This document shows, in pieces, positions 8,429 to 15,979 of a stretch of DNA of 64,000 nt (within the stretch, counting starts at the first letter, position 1; every line of letters begins with the position of its first letter). The notes beneath the pieces were generated by a model. That model saw nothing but the letters and a program-made list of their open reading frames with translations, was not told where the DNA came from and made no database searches. Both the position numbers and the translations under genes were made by a program. The DNA comes from Phycisphaerales bacterium (GTDB taxonomy: Bacteria; Planctomycetota; Phycisphaerae; Phycisphaerales; UBA1924): positions 1,674,001-1,738,000 of the forward strand of contig CP064987.1 of NCBI GenBank assembly GCA_016699835.1. Direction: 5' to 3'.

Positions 8429-9958
8429 TCACGCGGTTCGCTTGGGCGGGCGCTCGCTCGGGTTTGTCGCCCCGGGCTTGGTCTCGGCGATCGTGTTCGG
8501 GTTTTCCGGTGGCCTCCGCTCGGCCTCGGCCTTGGATCGCTGCTCGAGCACGATCTGCTTGGCCTCTCCCGCGACATAGAACGACCCGGTGACGAGGATC
8601 ACGTCGTTCTTGGTGATCGCCTTGGTCGCCAGGGCGAGCGCCTCGCGGACGGTGGGCGCGATTTGGGCGGATCGCCCGCCGAGTTCCTGGAGTTTCTTCG
8701 CGAGGTCCTTGGGGTCGCTCGCGCGCGGGTTGTGGGCGCTCCTGGTCAGGATGATCTTGTCGGCGCCAAGCCCAAGGTTCTTGAGCATGCCTCCTGCGTC
8801 CTTGTCGCTGGCGCAGCCGAAGATCGCCACGAGCGTGTCGGCGGAGGCGTGCGTGCCCAGGGCGCGCACCGTCGCCTCGATCGATTCGGGATTGTGCGCA
8901 CCATCGACATAGATTGGCGGCGAGTCGCACACGCGCTCCAGGCGCCCGTGCCTGGGGGTGGACATCAGCCCATCGATCAGGCGATCGTCGGGGATCGAGA
9001 GGCCCTTCTGCGCGAGCACGTTCAGCGTCGCGAGCACCATCCCGCAGTTCCAGGCCTGGTGCTCACCGTCGAGGGGAACGGGGATGTGGTCGTAGGCCTT
9101 GCCGGTCGTGTTGAGCACGACCTGGTATCGCCGCCCGTGGTGGGCGCTGTGCTGGAAACTGTAGTTGAACTCGAGGGTCTCGCCGACGACGTGGAGCGTC
9201 GAGCCGCATCGCGTCGCGGTTTCCTGGAGCACGGCCATCGCCTCGGGCGCCTGCGGGCAGGTCACGACGGGAACGCCTTGCTTGATGATCCCGGCTTTTT
9301 CGCGGGCGATCTGGTCGAGCGTCGTGCCGAGCAACGCCGTGTGCTCGAGTTGGAGCGCGGTGATGATGCTCACCTCCGGGCGGATGACATTGGTGCAGTC
9401 CAGCCGCCCGCCCAGCCCGGTCTCGATGACGGCGATGTCGACGGCCTGCTCCTGGAAGTACAGGAACGCCACCGCCGTTACGACCTCGAAGTACGTCGGC
9501 GGGCCATGCTCCTTCTCGAGCGCCTTGCAGACCCGCGCCACACGCTCGGTGAGATGGCGCAGCGTCTCGGCGTCGATGGGCGTGTGGTTGATGCGGAACC
9601 GCTCGCGGATGTCGATCAGGTGGGGGCTTGTGTACAGACCCACGGTCAGCCCGCCGCCGATGAGCGTGGCGGCCGTCATCTCGCAGACGCTCCCCTTGCC
9701 CTTGCTCCCAGCGACATGGATGCTGCGGAACGTCCGGTGCGGCTCGCCGAGCGCTTCGAGGATGGCCTGGGTGCGCGTGAGTTTGAACTCGTGGCTGGCC
9801 TGCGTCGGCCGAACCCGCTCGAAGTTCGTCAGGCCGAAGAGATACTCAAGGGCGGCGTCGTAGGTCTCAAACTCAACGCGCGTGGACAACACCGCCCCCA
9901 TCGGATTGGAAGGTGTTTGCTCTTTACTCGCGTCCTGTCCGGATCTCTCTCTCGCCAC
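8429..9958 (-). CDS. folC: Bifunctional folylpolyglutamate synthase / dihydrofolate synthase
   Basis: Mur-ligase-fold enzyme that adds glutamate to dihydropteroate or folate using ATP. The 509-residue product has the P-loop GSKGKGS at residues 84-90, the FolC signature ETGLGGRLDCTNV, LEHTALLG for Mg/ATP binding, and YVDGAHNPESI in the C-terminal ligase domain. It is longer than E. coli FolC (422 residues), with an unconserved N-terminal leader and a charged, proline-rich tail. Alternative downstream starts exist (MGAVLSTRVEFETY near residue 20). Its own terminator follows at 8255-8284. Confidence 0.93.
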   Translation of the reverse strand: MARERSGQDASKEQTPSNPMGAVLSTRVEFETYDAALEYLFGLTNFERVRPTQASHEFKLTRTQAILEALGEPHRTFRSIHVAGSKGKGSVCEMTAATLIGGGLTVGLYTSPHLIDIRERFRINHTPIDAETLRHLTERVARVCKALEKEHGPPTYFEVVTAVAFLYFQEQAVDIAVIETGLGGRLDCTNVIRPEVSIITALQLEHTALLGTTLDQIAREKAGIIKQGVPVVTCPQAPEAMAVLQETATRCGSTLHVVGETLEFNYSFQHSAHHGRRYQVVLNTTGKAYDHIPVPLDGEHQAWNCGMVLATLNVLAQKGLSIPDDRLIDGLMSTPRHGRLERVCDSPPIYVDGAHNPESIEATVRALGTHASADTLVAIFGCASDKDAGGMLKNLGLGADKIILTRSAHNPRASDPKDLAKKLQELGGRSAQIAPTVREALALATKAITKNDVILVTGSFYVAGEAKQIVLEQRSKAEAERRPPENPNTIAETKPGATNPSERPPKRTA

Positions 9959-10069
9959 GGTCGTTCAGTATACCAGCGTTCTAAACAATCCCCAAATACT
10001 TTGATCCCTTCGCCCCGGCGAATCACGCGGTTCCAGACGCCACAGTTGCATCGCGGAACTTCGTATCGA

Positions 10070-10563
10070 TCACAACTCTCGGCGTGTCATGAGGATCGCG
10101 TCGGTGTCCGCGCGCGTCCCGCCGGCCTCGACAACCAGCCGCGCGACCTGACCCCGGTGGTAGGTCGAGTGATTGAAGACGTGCGTCAGGATCTCGTGGA
10201 GCGTGCTCACAAATCGTCGGCCCTCAGAACTGGAATACATCACCTCGCGTTCGCCGCCATCCGTCGCGAGCGACGCCACCACGCCCGACCACGCGCCATC
10301 AAGACGTTTCGCCTCGGCCCGGATCCGCTCGGTCGTCCACGAGGGAAACCAGTCCTTGGGCATGTCGTACGCGGCACCCTGACCCTCGAATGCCAGACGT
10401 GCCTGGCGATCTGGACGTGGGCCATGATCTGGATCGCCCGAACGGCCTGGGGCGATGATCGGCGTGCCTCGGGGATCGAGTCGATCGAGACCAGCGTCCG
10501 ATCCGTCGCCCAGAGGTCGTACTCCTGAAACCAATGGAAGTGTTCGGCGATGCCGATGCTCAT
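10070..10563 (-). pseudogene. DinB-family (putative metal-dependent hydrolase) protein, frameshifted
   Basis: Two minus-strand frames together form one DinB/YfiT-like four-helix protein. The first half (from ATG 10561-10563) reads MSIGIAEHFHWFQEYDLWAT and then MAHVQIARHVWHSR, and the second half, in another frame, reads PKDWFPSWTTERI and then HEILTHVFNHSTYHRGQVARL. The helix histidines expected to bind a divalent metal (AHVQ, FNHSTYH) are present in the two halves. The frames meet at about 10375-10395, near a GGGTCAGGGTG stretch. It could be a decayed gene or a one-base sequence error. The start is 11 bp after the pdxJ stop, so it would be co-transcribed with pdxJ. Substrate unknown. Confidence 0.7.
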
Positions 10564-10573
10564 TGTGTCGTCC

Positions 10574-11368
10574 TCACGCGTGCTCGCCACCGAGATCCAT
10601 CAGGTGCGCGTCCTCGGCATGTTGGAGCAGCGCCTTCATCTCCCGCACCGACTCCCGCAGCCCCACGAAGACCGCCCGGCTGACGATCGCATGCCCGATG
10701 TGCAACTCCGCCACGCCCGGCAAGGCCGCAATCGGCGTGACGTTCGCGTGATTCAGCGCGTGCCCGGCGTTGAAGCGCATCCCCGCCGCCCCGATCTCAC
10801 CTCCCGTGATCGCCACCGACTCGAGTTCCACGAGGAGCGCCTCGTTCAGGAGATCGCCGCCCGCCGCCCGGAATGCCCGGGCATACGGGCCGGTGTGGAC
10901 CTCGCACACATCGAATCCCGCGTCGTGAGCCGCCTCAACCTGGCGCAGGTCCGCGTCGATGAACGCCGAAACGACGCACCCCGCGTCCTTCAATCGCTTC
11001 ACGACCGTGGTCAGCGTCTTCTTATGCTTCACGACGTTCAGGCCCCCTTCGGTCGTGACCTCCATGCGTCCCTCGGGGACGAGCATCGCGGTGTGGGGCT
11101 TGATCTTCTTCGCGATGGCGACCATCTCGCTCGTCGCCGCCATCTCGAGATTGAACTTCACGCGGACGAACTCGCGGAGCCTCGCCACGTCGGCGTCGAT
11201 CATGTGCCGCCGATCCTCGCGGAGGTGGACGGTGATGCCGTCGGCCCCGCCGAGTTCCGCCTCGTGGGCCGCACGCGCCACATCCGGCTCGCCATAGTCC
11301 TTGTCGTGGCGATATCGCGCCTGCCGGAGTGTCGCGACGTGATCGATGTTCACACAGAGTTGCGGCAT
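10574..11368 (-). CDS. pdxJ: Pyridoxine 5'-phosphate synthase
   Basis: PdxJ condenses 1-deoxy-D-xylulose 5-phosphate with 3-amino-2-oxopropyl phosphate in the DXP-dependent vitamin B6 pathway. The 264-residue TIM-barrel protein begins MPQLCVNIDHVATLRQARYR and includes ADGITVHLREDRRHM, FNLEMAATSEM, EVHTGPYA and GHALNHANV, all characteristic PdxJ segments with the catalytic His and Glu. Length matches the family (240-260). I place the start at 11366-11368 because family conservation begins there; an open frame continues upstream to 11407. The DinB-like gene follows closely. Confidence 0.96.
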   Translation of the reverse strand: MPQLCVNIDHVATLRQARYRHDKDYGEPDVARAAHEAELGGADGITVHLREDRRHMIDADVARLREFVRVKFNLEMAATSEMVAIAKKIKPHTAMLVPEGRMEVTTEGGLNVVKHKKTLTTVVKRLKDAGCVVSAFIDADLRQVEAAHDAGFDVCEVHTGPYARAFRAAGGDLLNEALLVELESVAITGGEIGAAGMRFNAGHALNHANVTPIAALPGVAELHIGHAIVSRAVFVGLRESVREMKALLQHAEDAHLMDLGGEHA

Positions 11369-11523
11369 GCTGAAACAGTATCCTGCCCCACTCGACGGTT
11401 GTGACACAACACCATGCCCACTCGACTACGCTCATGGGCAATCGCGCGACAATGGTGACTTCCATCGCAGGAACGCCACTCGCCAGGCGGCCTCATCCAC
11501 TCAATGCCCCGGAGATCGAATCG

Positions 11524-12915
11524 ATGCATCCACACGTTCTCGCCCTGACGGCTGCGGCCTTGCTGATCGTGAACCCTGGCGCACTCGCCCAGGAAGCCGC
11601 GCTGAAGCCCGCGCCCGCCGGCACGAAAGCCGACGAACCCAAGGTGAGCGTCGACAAAGTCGGCAGGGATCTCCTCGCGGCCATGCTCGAGGCGACCGGC
11701 AAGACGCGAACGATCGCCTGCAGCGTGGTCACAACCTCAACCCTCACGCCCAAGCCCGGCACGACTCCGCCCGCCGACGATCCCGCGGCCTTACCCCCAA
11801 AGCCCAAGACCAACGAGCACCGCGCCACCATCGTGCTCGGCGAGCATGTCGAGAATGGTGAGGGGCTCTTCGCCCGGAAGTTCCTCGTCACCGGCACGAT
11901 CCCCGATATCGAGACGGGCGACTTCTCCAAGGCCCTCCCCATCCACACCGCCTTCGATGGCACGACCATCTTCGAGTTCAAGGATGAGTCCAAGGTCGTC
12001 CAGACCGCGGCCTTCTCGCCCGACAAGGTGCGCTTCGCCTTCCTCCCCGCGATGTTCGCCGTCCCCGGGGTGCTCGTGGGCGCCGAGGGTTCGATGCTCG
12101 CCCCGCCCGACGCGAGCGTGATGGTGCCCGGGCCGACGACGATCGATGGCGTCGAGTGCGACGTCGTCGAGGTCCACATCTCGGTTCCAGGCGATCTGGA
12201 GCCACTCACTACGGATGACGCGGCAGGTACAGACCCGGTCGTCAAGCAGAAGATGGAGACGCTCGTCTTCCGCTACACTATCGGCAGGAAGGACCACATC
12301 CTCCGCCGCCTCGACTACCCCGAGTTCGACATGCCCGAGGGGGCGATGGCCACGTCGATCGCCATGAAGGACCTCGTGATCGACGGCGCGGTCGACGCGA
12401 AGACGTTCTCGCCCGCGACGCCCGAGGGGTACAAGGCCGAGGAGTTGGTGCTCGATGATCCCTCGATGGGCATGCCCAAACTCGCTTTCGACGTCGGCGA
12501 TACACCTGCCGATTTCACCCTCAAGGACGCGTCGGGCAAGGAGCACACGCTCTCGTCCTACAAGGGCAAGGTCGTCATGCTCGACTTCTGGGCCACATGG
12601 TGCCCGCCCTGCAAGGAGGCGATGCCCTACATCCAGAAGATGCACGAGGATCTCGCCAAGGTCGGGCTGGTCGTGCTGGGCATCGCCGTGGACAACCAGG
12701 GCGACCCCGCGAAGTTCATGGAGAAGAAGGGCTTCACCTACACGGGTCTGCTCGAGGGCGGCAAGGTCTCCAACACCTATGGCATCTCGGGCATCCCGCA
12801 ACTCTACATCATCGGACGCGACGGCAAGGTCGCCTTCCAGGAGACGGGCTTCACCAGGGACAACGTGGTGAAGATCCGCGAGGCCGTGGAGACCGCGCTC
12901 AAGGCCAAGCCCTGA
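11524..12915 (+). CDS. Secreted protein with C-terminal TlpA-like thioredoxin domain
   Basis: 463 residues from MHPHVLALTAAALLIV, a typical Sec signal peptide ending ALAQ-EAA. Residues 40-310 form a region resembling outer-membrane lipoprotein-sorting/DUF2092-type beta proteins found with thioredoxins in planctomycetes (my inference). The C-terminal 150 residues are a TlpA/ResA-like domain: GDTPADFTLKDASGKEHTL, VVMLDFWATWCPPCKEAMP with the redox CxxC at about 359-363, and GISGIPQLYIIGRDGK containing the cis-proline. It should act outside the inner membrane as a thiol-disulfide reductase. Nearby pdxJ is divergent, leaving about 155 bp for promoters. Confidence 0.85.
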   Translation: MHPHVLALTAAALLIVNPGALAQEAALKPAPAGTKADEPKVSVDKVGRDLLAAMLEATGKTRTIACSVVTTSTLTPKPGTTPPADDPAALPPKPKTNEHRATIVLGEHVENGEGLFARKFLVTGTIPDIETGDFSKALPIHTAFDGTTIFEFKDESKVVQTAAFSPDKVRFAFLPAMFAVPGVLVGAEGSMLAPPDASVMVPGPTTIDGVECDVVEVHISVPGDLEPLTTDDAAGTDPVVKQKMETLVFRYTIGRKDHILRRLDYPEFDMPEGAMATSIAMKDLVIDGAVDAKTFSPATPEGYKAEELVLDDPSMGMPKLAFDVGDTPADFTLKDASGKEHTLSSYKGKVVMLDFWATWCPPCKEAMPYIQKMHEDLAKVGLVVLGIAVDNQGDPAKFMEKKGFTYTGLLEGGKVSNTYGISGIPQLYIIGRDGKVAFQETGFTRDNVVKIREAVETALKAKP

Positions 12916-12937
12916 GCGTTGCCGCCTGCTCCGTCGC

Positions 12938-14908
12938 TCATGGCCCCATCTTCTTGAGGACCGCGTCGGCTCCATCACGCACGCTCGGCACTTTCGCGTG
13001 ATCGCGAACACCCTGCAGCATCTGCACGGCGTCGTCCTTGCCATGCGCCGAACGCCACATCGACGCGAGTTCCGCGGCATCGCGCTCGGCCTGCTCGGGG
13101 CGAATGTTGTCGCGCAGCAGGCGGAGCAACTCGTCCTCGGGCCGCCTGGCGTCGTCGGCTCGGAACGACTTCAGCCAGAGCGCATCGCGGTGCATGCCGT
13201 CCGCCGCGTCGTTGGGCTTCAACTTCGCATAAACCCCTGTCAGGGTCTTCAGGTCCCCCGCGCGGAAGACCGGCATGACCGCCTCGGCCGCCACATCCTC
13301 GGTCAACTCCTCGGGCTTGTTCGCGATCATCGACGCCACCAATCGCTGCACGTCGGCGTCACGACCCATGACCGTCAGGATCCGCAGCACGTGGAAAAAC
13401 TCGCGGCGTTCCACGCGGATCTGCAGCATCTCTTCCAGCGGCGTGCCGCCGGCGAGCGCGATTGGCGCCTCGCGCGTCTCGATCGGCGGGCCGAGCGTCA
13501 CGAGCGGATCGCCCAGCGTCGCGATCTTCCACACTGGTCCATCGTCGAATCGCACCGCAACACCGAACGGCATGCCCGACGCGAGCCGTCGGGCGACCAT
13601 CGGCGTGGGCACGAAGCCCTGCAAATACGGCTCCTCGACCGACCCCGCGTACGCGTACGCCCCACGCTCCAGCCAGCGACCTGCGACCGAGTTTCGGTTC
13701 GACGGACTCTGCGCCGACCACGAATGAACGAAGTGCACGATTGCCGGAATCTTGAGGAATGGCACATCGCCGGGCTTGCCCGTGCCCGGCTCGAGGTCGA
13801 AGAAGTCCGAGTTGCCCTTGGAGTTCACGAGGATCACGCCCGCGTCGATCATCCCCGCAGCCCGCGACCGCCACGTCGTGAGCGATTGGTCGGGCGTGTC
13901 ATCGACAACGACCGAGAGCCCGCGATCGCGGAGGATCTTCGCCGCCTCGCTCGCGTCATAAGTGTTCCATGGTTTGGTGTCCGGGTAGCCATCGAAGCAC
14001 CACGCCGACGAGGGAATCAGGAAGATCGCCGACATAGCGCGATACGACGCCACCGACGAGTTGCCGATGATCTCGCCGCTCCACGCCCAGCGTTTGGTCT
14101 GCTCCTTCGAATCCCGCCCCACGCGATCGGTAAGGGCGGCGACGTGCTTCTCACCCACGTCGAATCGCGCGGGCGCGTTGAGGCACAGGGTCACCGCTTC
14201 GATCTCGTCGCCCTGCTCACGCCACGAAAGACCCGTCGCCTCGCAGGCGCGCTCGATCTCGGCGCAGAGCGCACTGGCGTCGCTCGCACTCATCACGTCG
14301 CCGACGTTCCCCTTCACGCTCACGAGGGCGAGCGGCTGGCTACGTCCCGCAGCGAGCGCCACCGCCGCCGTCCACGCCGGGTCTTGAAGATCCGAGATCA
14401 CAAGACCGGGGGACTGGACCCGCGCGTAGTACGCGCCGAGTTTGCCCGTCTCGCCAGGCCCAAAGCCGGCGCTCATCGCCAACACCACATCAATCTCGCC
14501 ACGGGTCGGGCGATACGACCTCGCGTCCGCGGGCGCCTCGGCGGCGGCATCATCCCACGCGATGACCTGTCTGGGCTTGTACGCCCGCACGAATCGCGCG
14601 ATGTTCTCCCGCGCGTCGCGCGTGCCATCATCCAGCAGCACGGGAAACTTCACGCCGGGCGTCCACGCGCCGATCGCCTTGAGATACGACCACCCGTTCC
14701 GCACGATCACGACCGTCGAGGCATGCGTGAACGACGCGCGCGTGCGATCCACGCGATACCCAAGCCGAACCTGCGGCGGCAGCGCCGCAGGGTCCGGAAG
14801 CGCCCCACCGTTCGTGCCAGGGGGCGTTTCGGGCGACTGGCCACGAGCAAGATCCGTGCCGACGTGAACCCCGACACCGAGGACCAATACCAGGAACCAA
14901 TCTCGCAT
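12938..14908 (-). CDS. Large secreted protein, TIGR03790-like (function unknown)
   Basis: 656 residues beginning MRDWFLVLVLGVGVHVGTDLARG, a signal peptide. The first half alternates strands and helices (YLKAIGAWTPGVKF, RQVIAWDDAAAE). Residues 280-480 contain ILVNSKGNSDFF, AYAYAGSVEEPYL and VWKIATLGDPLVTL, which resemble the conserved end of TIGR03790-type planctomycete proteins and, more distantly, the caspase-like fold of gingipain-type proteins; no catalytic His-Cys pair is evident. The last 170 residues look helical and TPR-like. It converges with the thioredoxin-domain gene (22 bp between stops). I know of no proven role. Confidence 0.6.
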   Translation of the reverse strand: MRDWFLVLVLGVGVHVGTDLARGQSPETPPGTNGGALPDPAALPPQVRLGYRVDRTRASFTHASTVVIVRNGWSYLKAIGAWTPGVKFPVLLDDGTRDARENIARFVRAYKPRQVIAWDDAAAEAPADARSYRPTRGEIDVVLAMSAGFGPGETGKLGAYYARVQSPGLVISDLQDPAWTAAVALAAGRSQPLALVSVKGNVGDVMSASDASALCAEIERACEATGLSWREQGDEIEAVTLCLNAPARFDVGEKHVAALTDRVGRDSKEQTKRWAWSGEIIGNSSVASYRAMSAIFLIPSSAWCFDGYPDTKPWNTYDASEAAKILRDRGLSVVVDDTPDQSLTTWRSRAAGMIDAGVILVNSKGNSDFFDLEPGTGKPGDVPFLKIPAIVHFVHSWSAQSPSNRNSVAGRWLERGAYAYAGSVEEPYLQGFVPTPMVARRLASGMPFGVAVRFDDGPVWKIATLGDPLVTLGPPIETREAPIALAGGTPLEEMLQIRVERREFFHVLRILTVMGRDADVQRLVASMIANKPEELTEDVAAEAVMPVFRAGDLKTLTGVYAKLKPNDAADGMHRDALWLKSFRADDARRPEDELLRLLRDNIRPEQAERDAAELASMWRSAHGKDDAVQMLQGVRDHAKVPSVRDGADAVLKKMGP

Positions 14909-15019
14909 TGACGTGGCAACTTGAGTCGAACGCGTGCCCATGGCCCATCGTATCTCTATGGAGCACGCGACCAGCCGCGAAACCGACCATCACTCGCCGC
15001 ATGGCGCTAGCCTTCAAAG

Positions 15020-15979
15020 GTGCCACGTCTCATGGTCCTCATCACCGAGCCCATCGACCCCGCCTGTGTCGCGTGGCTTCGCGAGCGCACAGACATCGTC
15101 GAGGCCAGCGTCGGAACAAGCGAGTTCCAAACCTCGCTTGCGAATGCTCAGGCGATGGTCGTGCGCACGTACACCATCGTCGGCCAGGAGTTGCTCGTGA
15201 GCGCCCCGAAACTCAAGGTCATCGGACGGGCGGGCGTCGGCGTGGACAACATCGACCTTGTCGCCTGTGCGGATCGGGGCATCCGAGTCGTTCACACCCC
15301 CGACGCGAACTCAACAGCCGTCGCCGAGTATGTCTTCGCCTCGCTCCTCGCGGCCACGCGTGCGATTCCCACGGTGATCCACGCCCCGCGCGATCGTGCC
15401 GAGTGGACGGACCTCCGGCGTGACGCGATCGCTCGCCGCGAACTCGGCGAGATGACCCTGGGCCTCGTCGGCCTGGGCCGCGTGGGCCGTCGCGTCGCCC
15501 GCATCGCCCGAGCCTTTGGCATGCGCACGCTCTACACCGATCTCCTCGATCTTCCAGAACCTGATCGCGAGGGGGCCGAGCCGGCGTCCATTGACCGAGT
15601 CCTCGCCGAGTGCGATGTCGTCTCGCTCCACGTGGACGACCGCCCGGGCAATCGCCACCTCATCAACGATCGCGCCCTCCAACGAATCAAGCCCGACGCC
15701 ATCCTCATCAACACCTCGCGAGGCTTCGTCGTCGACGCGCAGTCACTCGCCGCATTCCTCCGCACGAACAAGGCCGCTCGCGCAATCCTCGATGTCCATG
15801 ATCCCGAACCGATCTGCCCGGATTCACCACTGCTGGGCCTTCCCAACGCGATCCTCACGCCACACGTCGCCGCCGCCACCGCCGCCGCCCACGCGCGCAT
15901 GAGTTGGGTCGTCCGCGATGTCTGGCGCGTCCTCACGGGCGAGGAGCCGCACCATCCGGCACCGACCGTTCACCGCTGA
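15020..15979 (+). CDS. D-2-hydroxyacid dehydrogenase (phosphoglycerate dehydrogenase-like)
   Basis: 319 residues with the D-isomer 2-hydroxyacid dehydrogenase fold: substrate-domain segment KVIGRAGVGVDNID, Rossmann motif GLVGLGRVGRRVARI at about 149-163, the catalytic Arg in LINTSRGFVVD (about 229-239), the Asp/Glu segment DVHDPEP and the catalytic His in LTPHVAAAT. It reduces a 2-oxoacid or oxidises a D-2-hydroxyacid with NAD; 3-phosphoglycerate (first step of serine synthesis) is plausible, but the ACT regulatory domain of long SerA is absent, so the substrate is unproven. Its 3' end overlaps the comEC 3' end by 47 bp, tail to tail. Confidence 0.88.
   Translation: MPRLMVLITEPIDPACVAWLRERTDIVEASVGTSEFQTSLANAQAMVVRTYTIVGQELLVSAPKLKVIGRAGVGVDNIDLVACADRGIRVVHTPDANSTAVAEYVFASLLAATRAIPTVIHAPRDRAEWTDLRRDAIARRELGEMTLGLVGLGRVGRRVARIARAFGMRTLYTDLLDLPEPDREGAEPASIDRVLAECDVVSLHVDDRPGNRHLINDRALQRIKPDAILINTSRGFVVDAQSLAAFLRTNKAARAILDVHDPEPICPDSPLLGLPNAILTPHVAAATAAAHARMSWVVRDVWRVLTGEEPHHPAPTVHR

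Noticed and set aside
8663..10528. A 621-codon plus-strand open frame
   Set aside because: It lies antisense to folC, then crosses the DinB-like gene; no family similarity.
12998..14911. A 637-codon plus-strand open frame
   Set aside because: Antisense to the secreted TIGR03790-like gene, which has a signal peptide and sensible composition.
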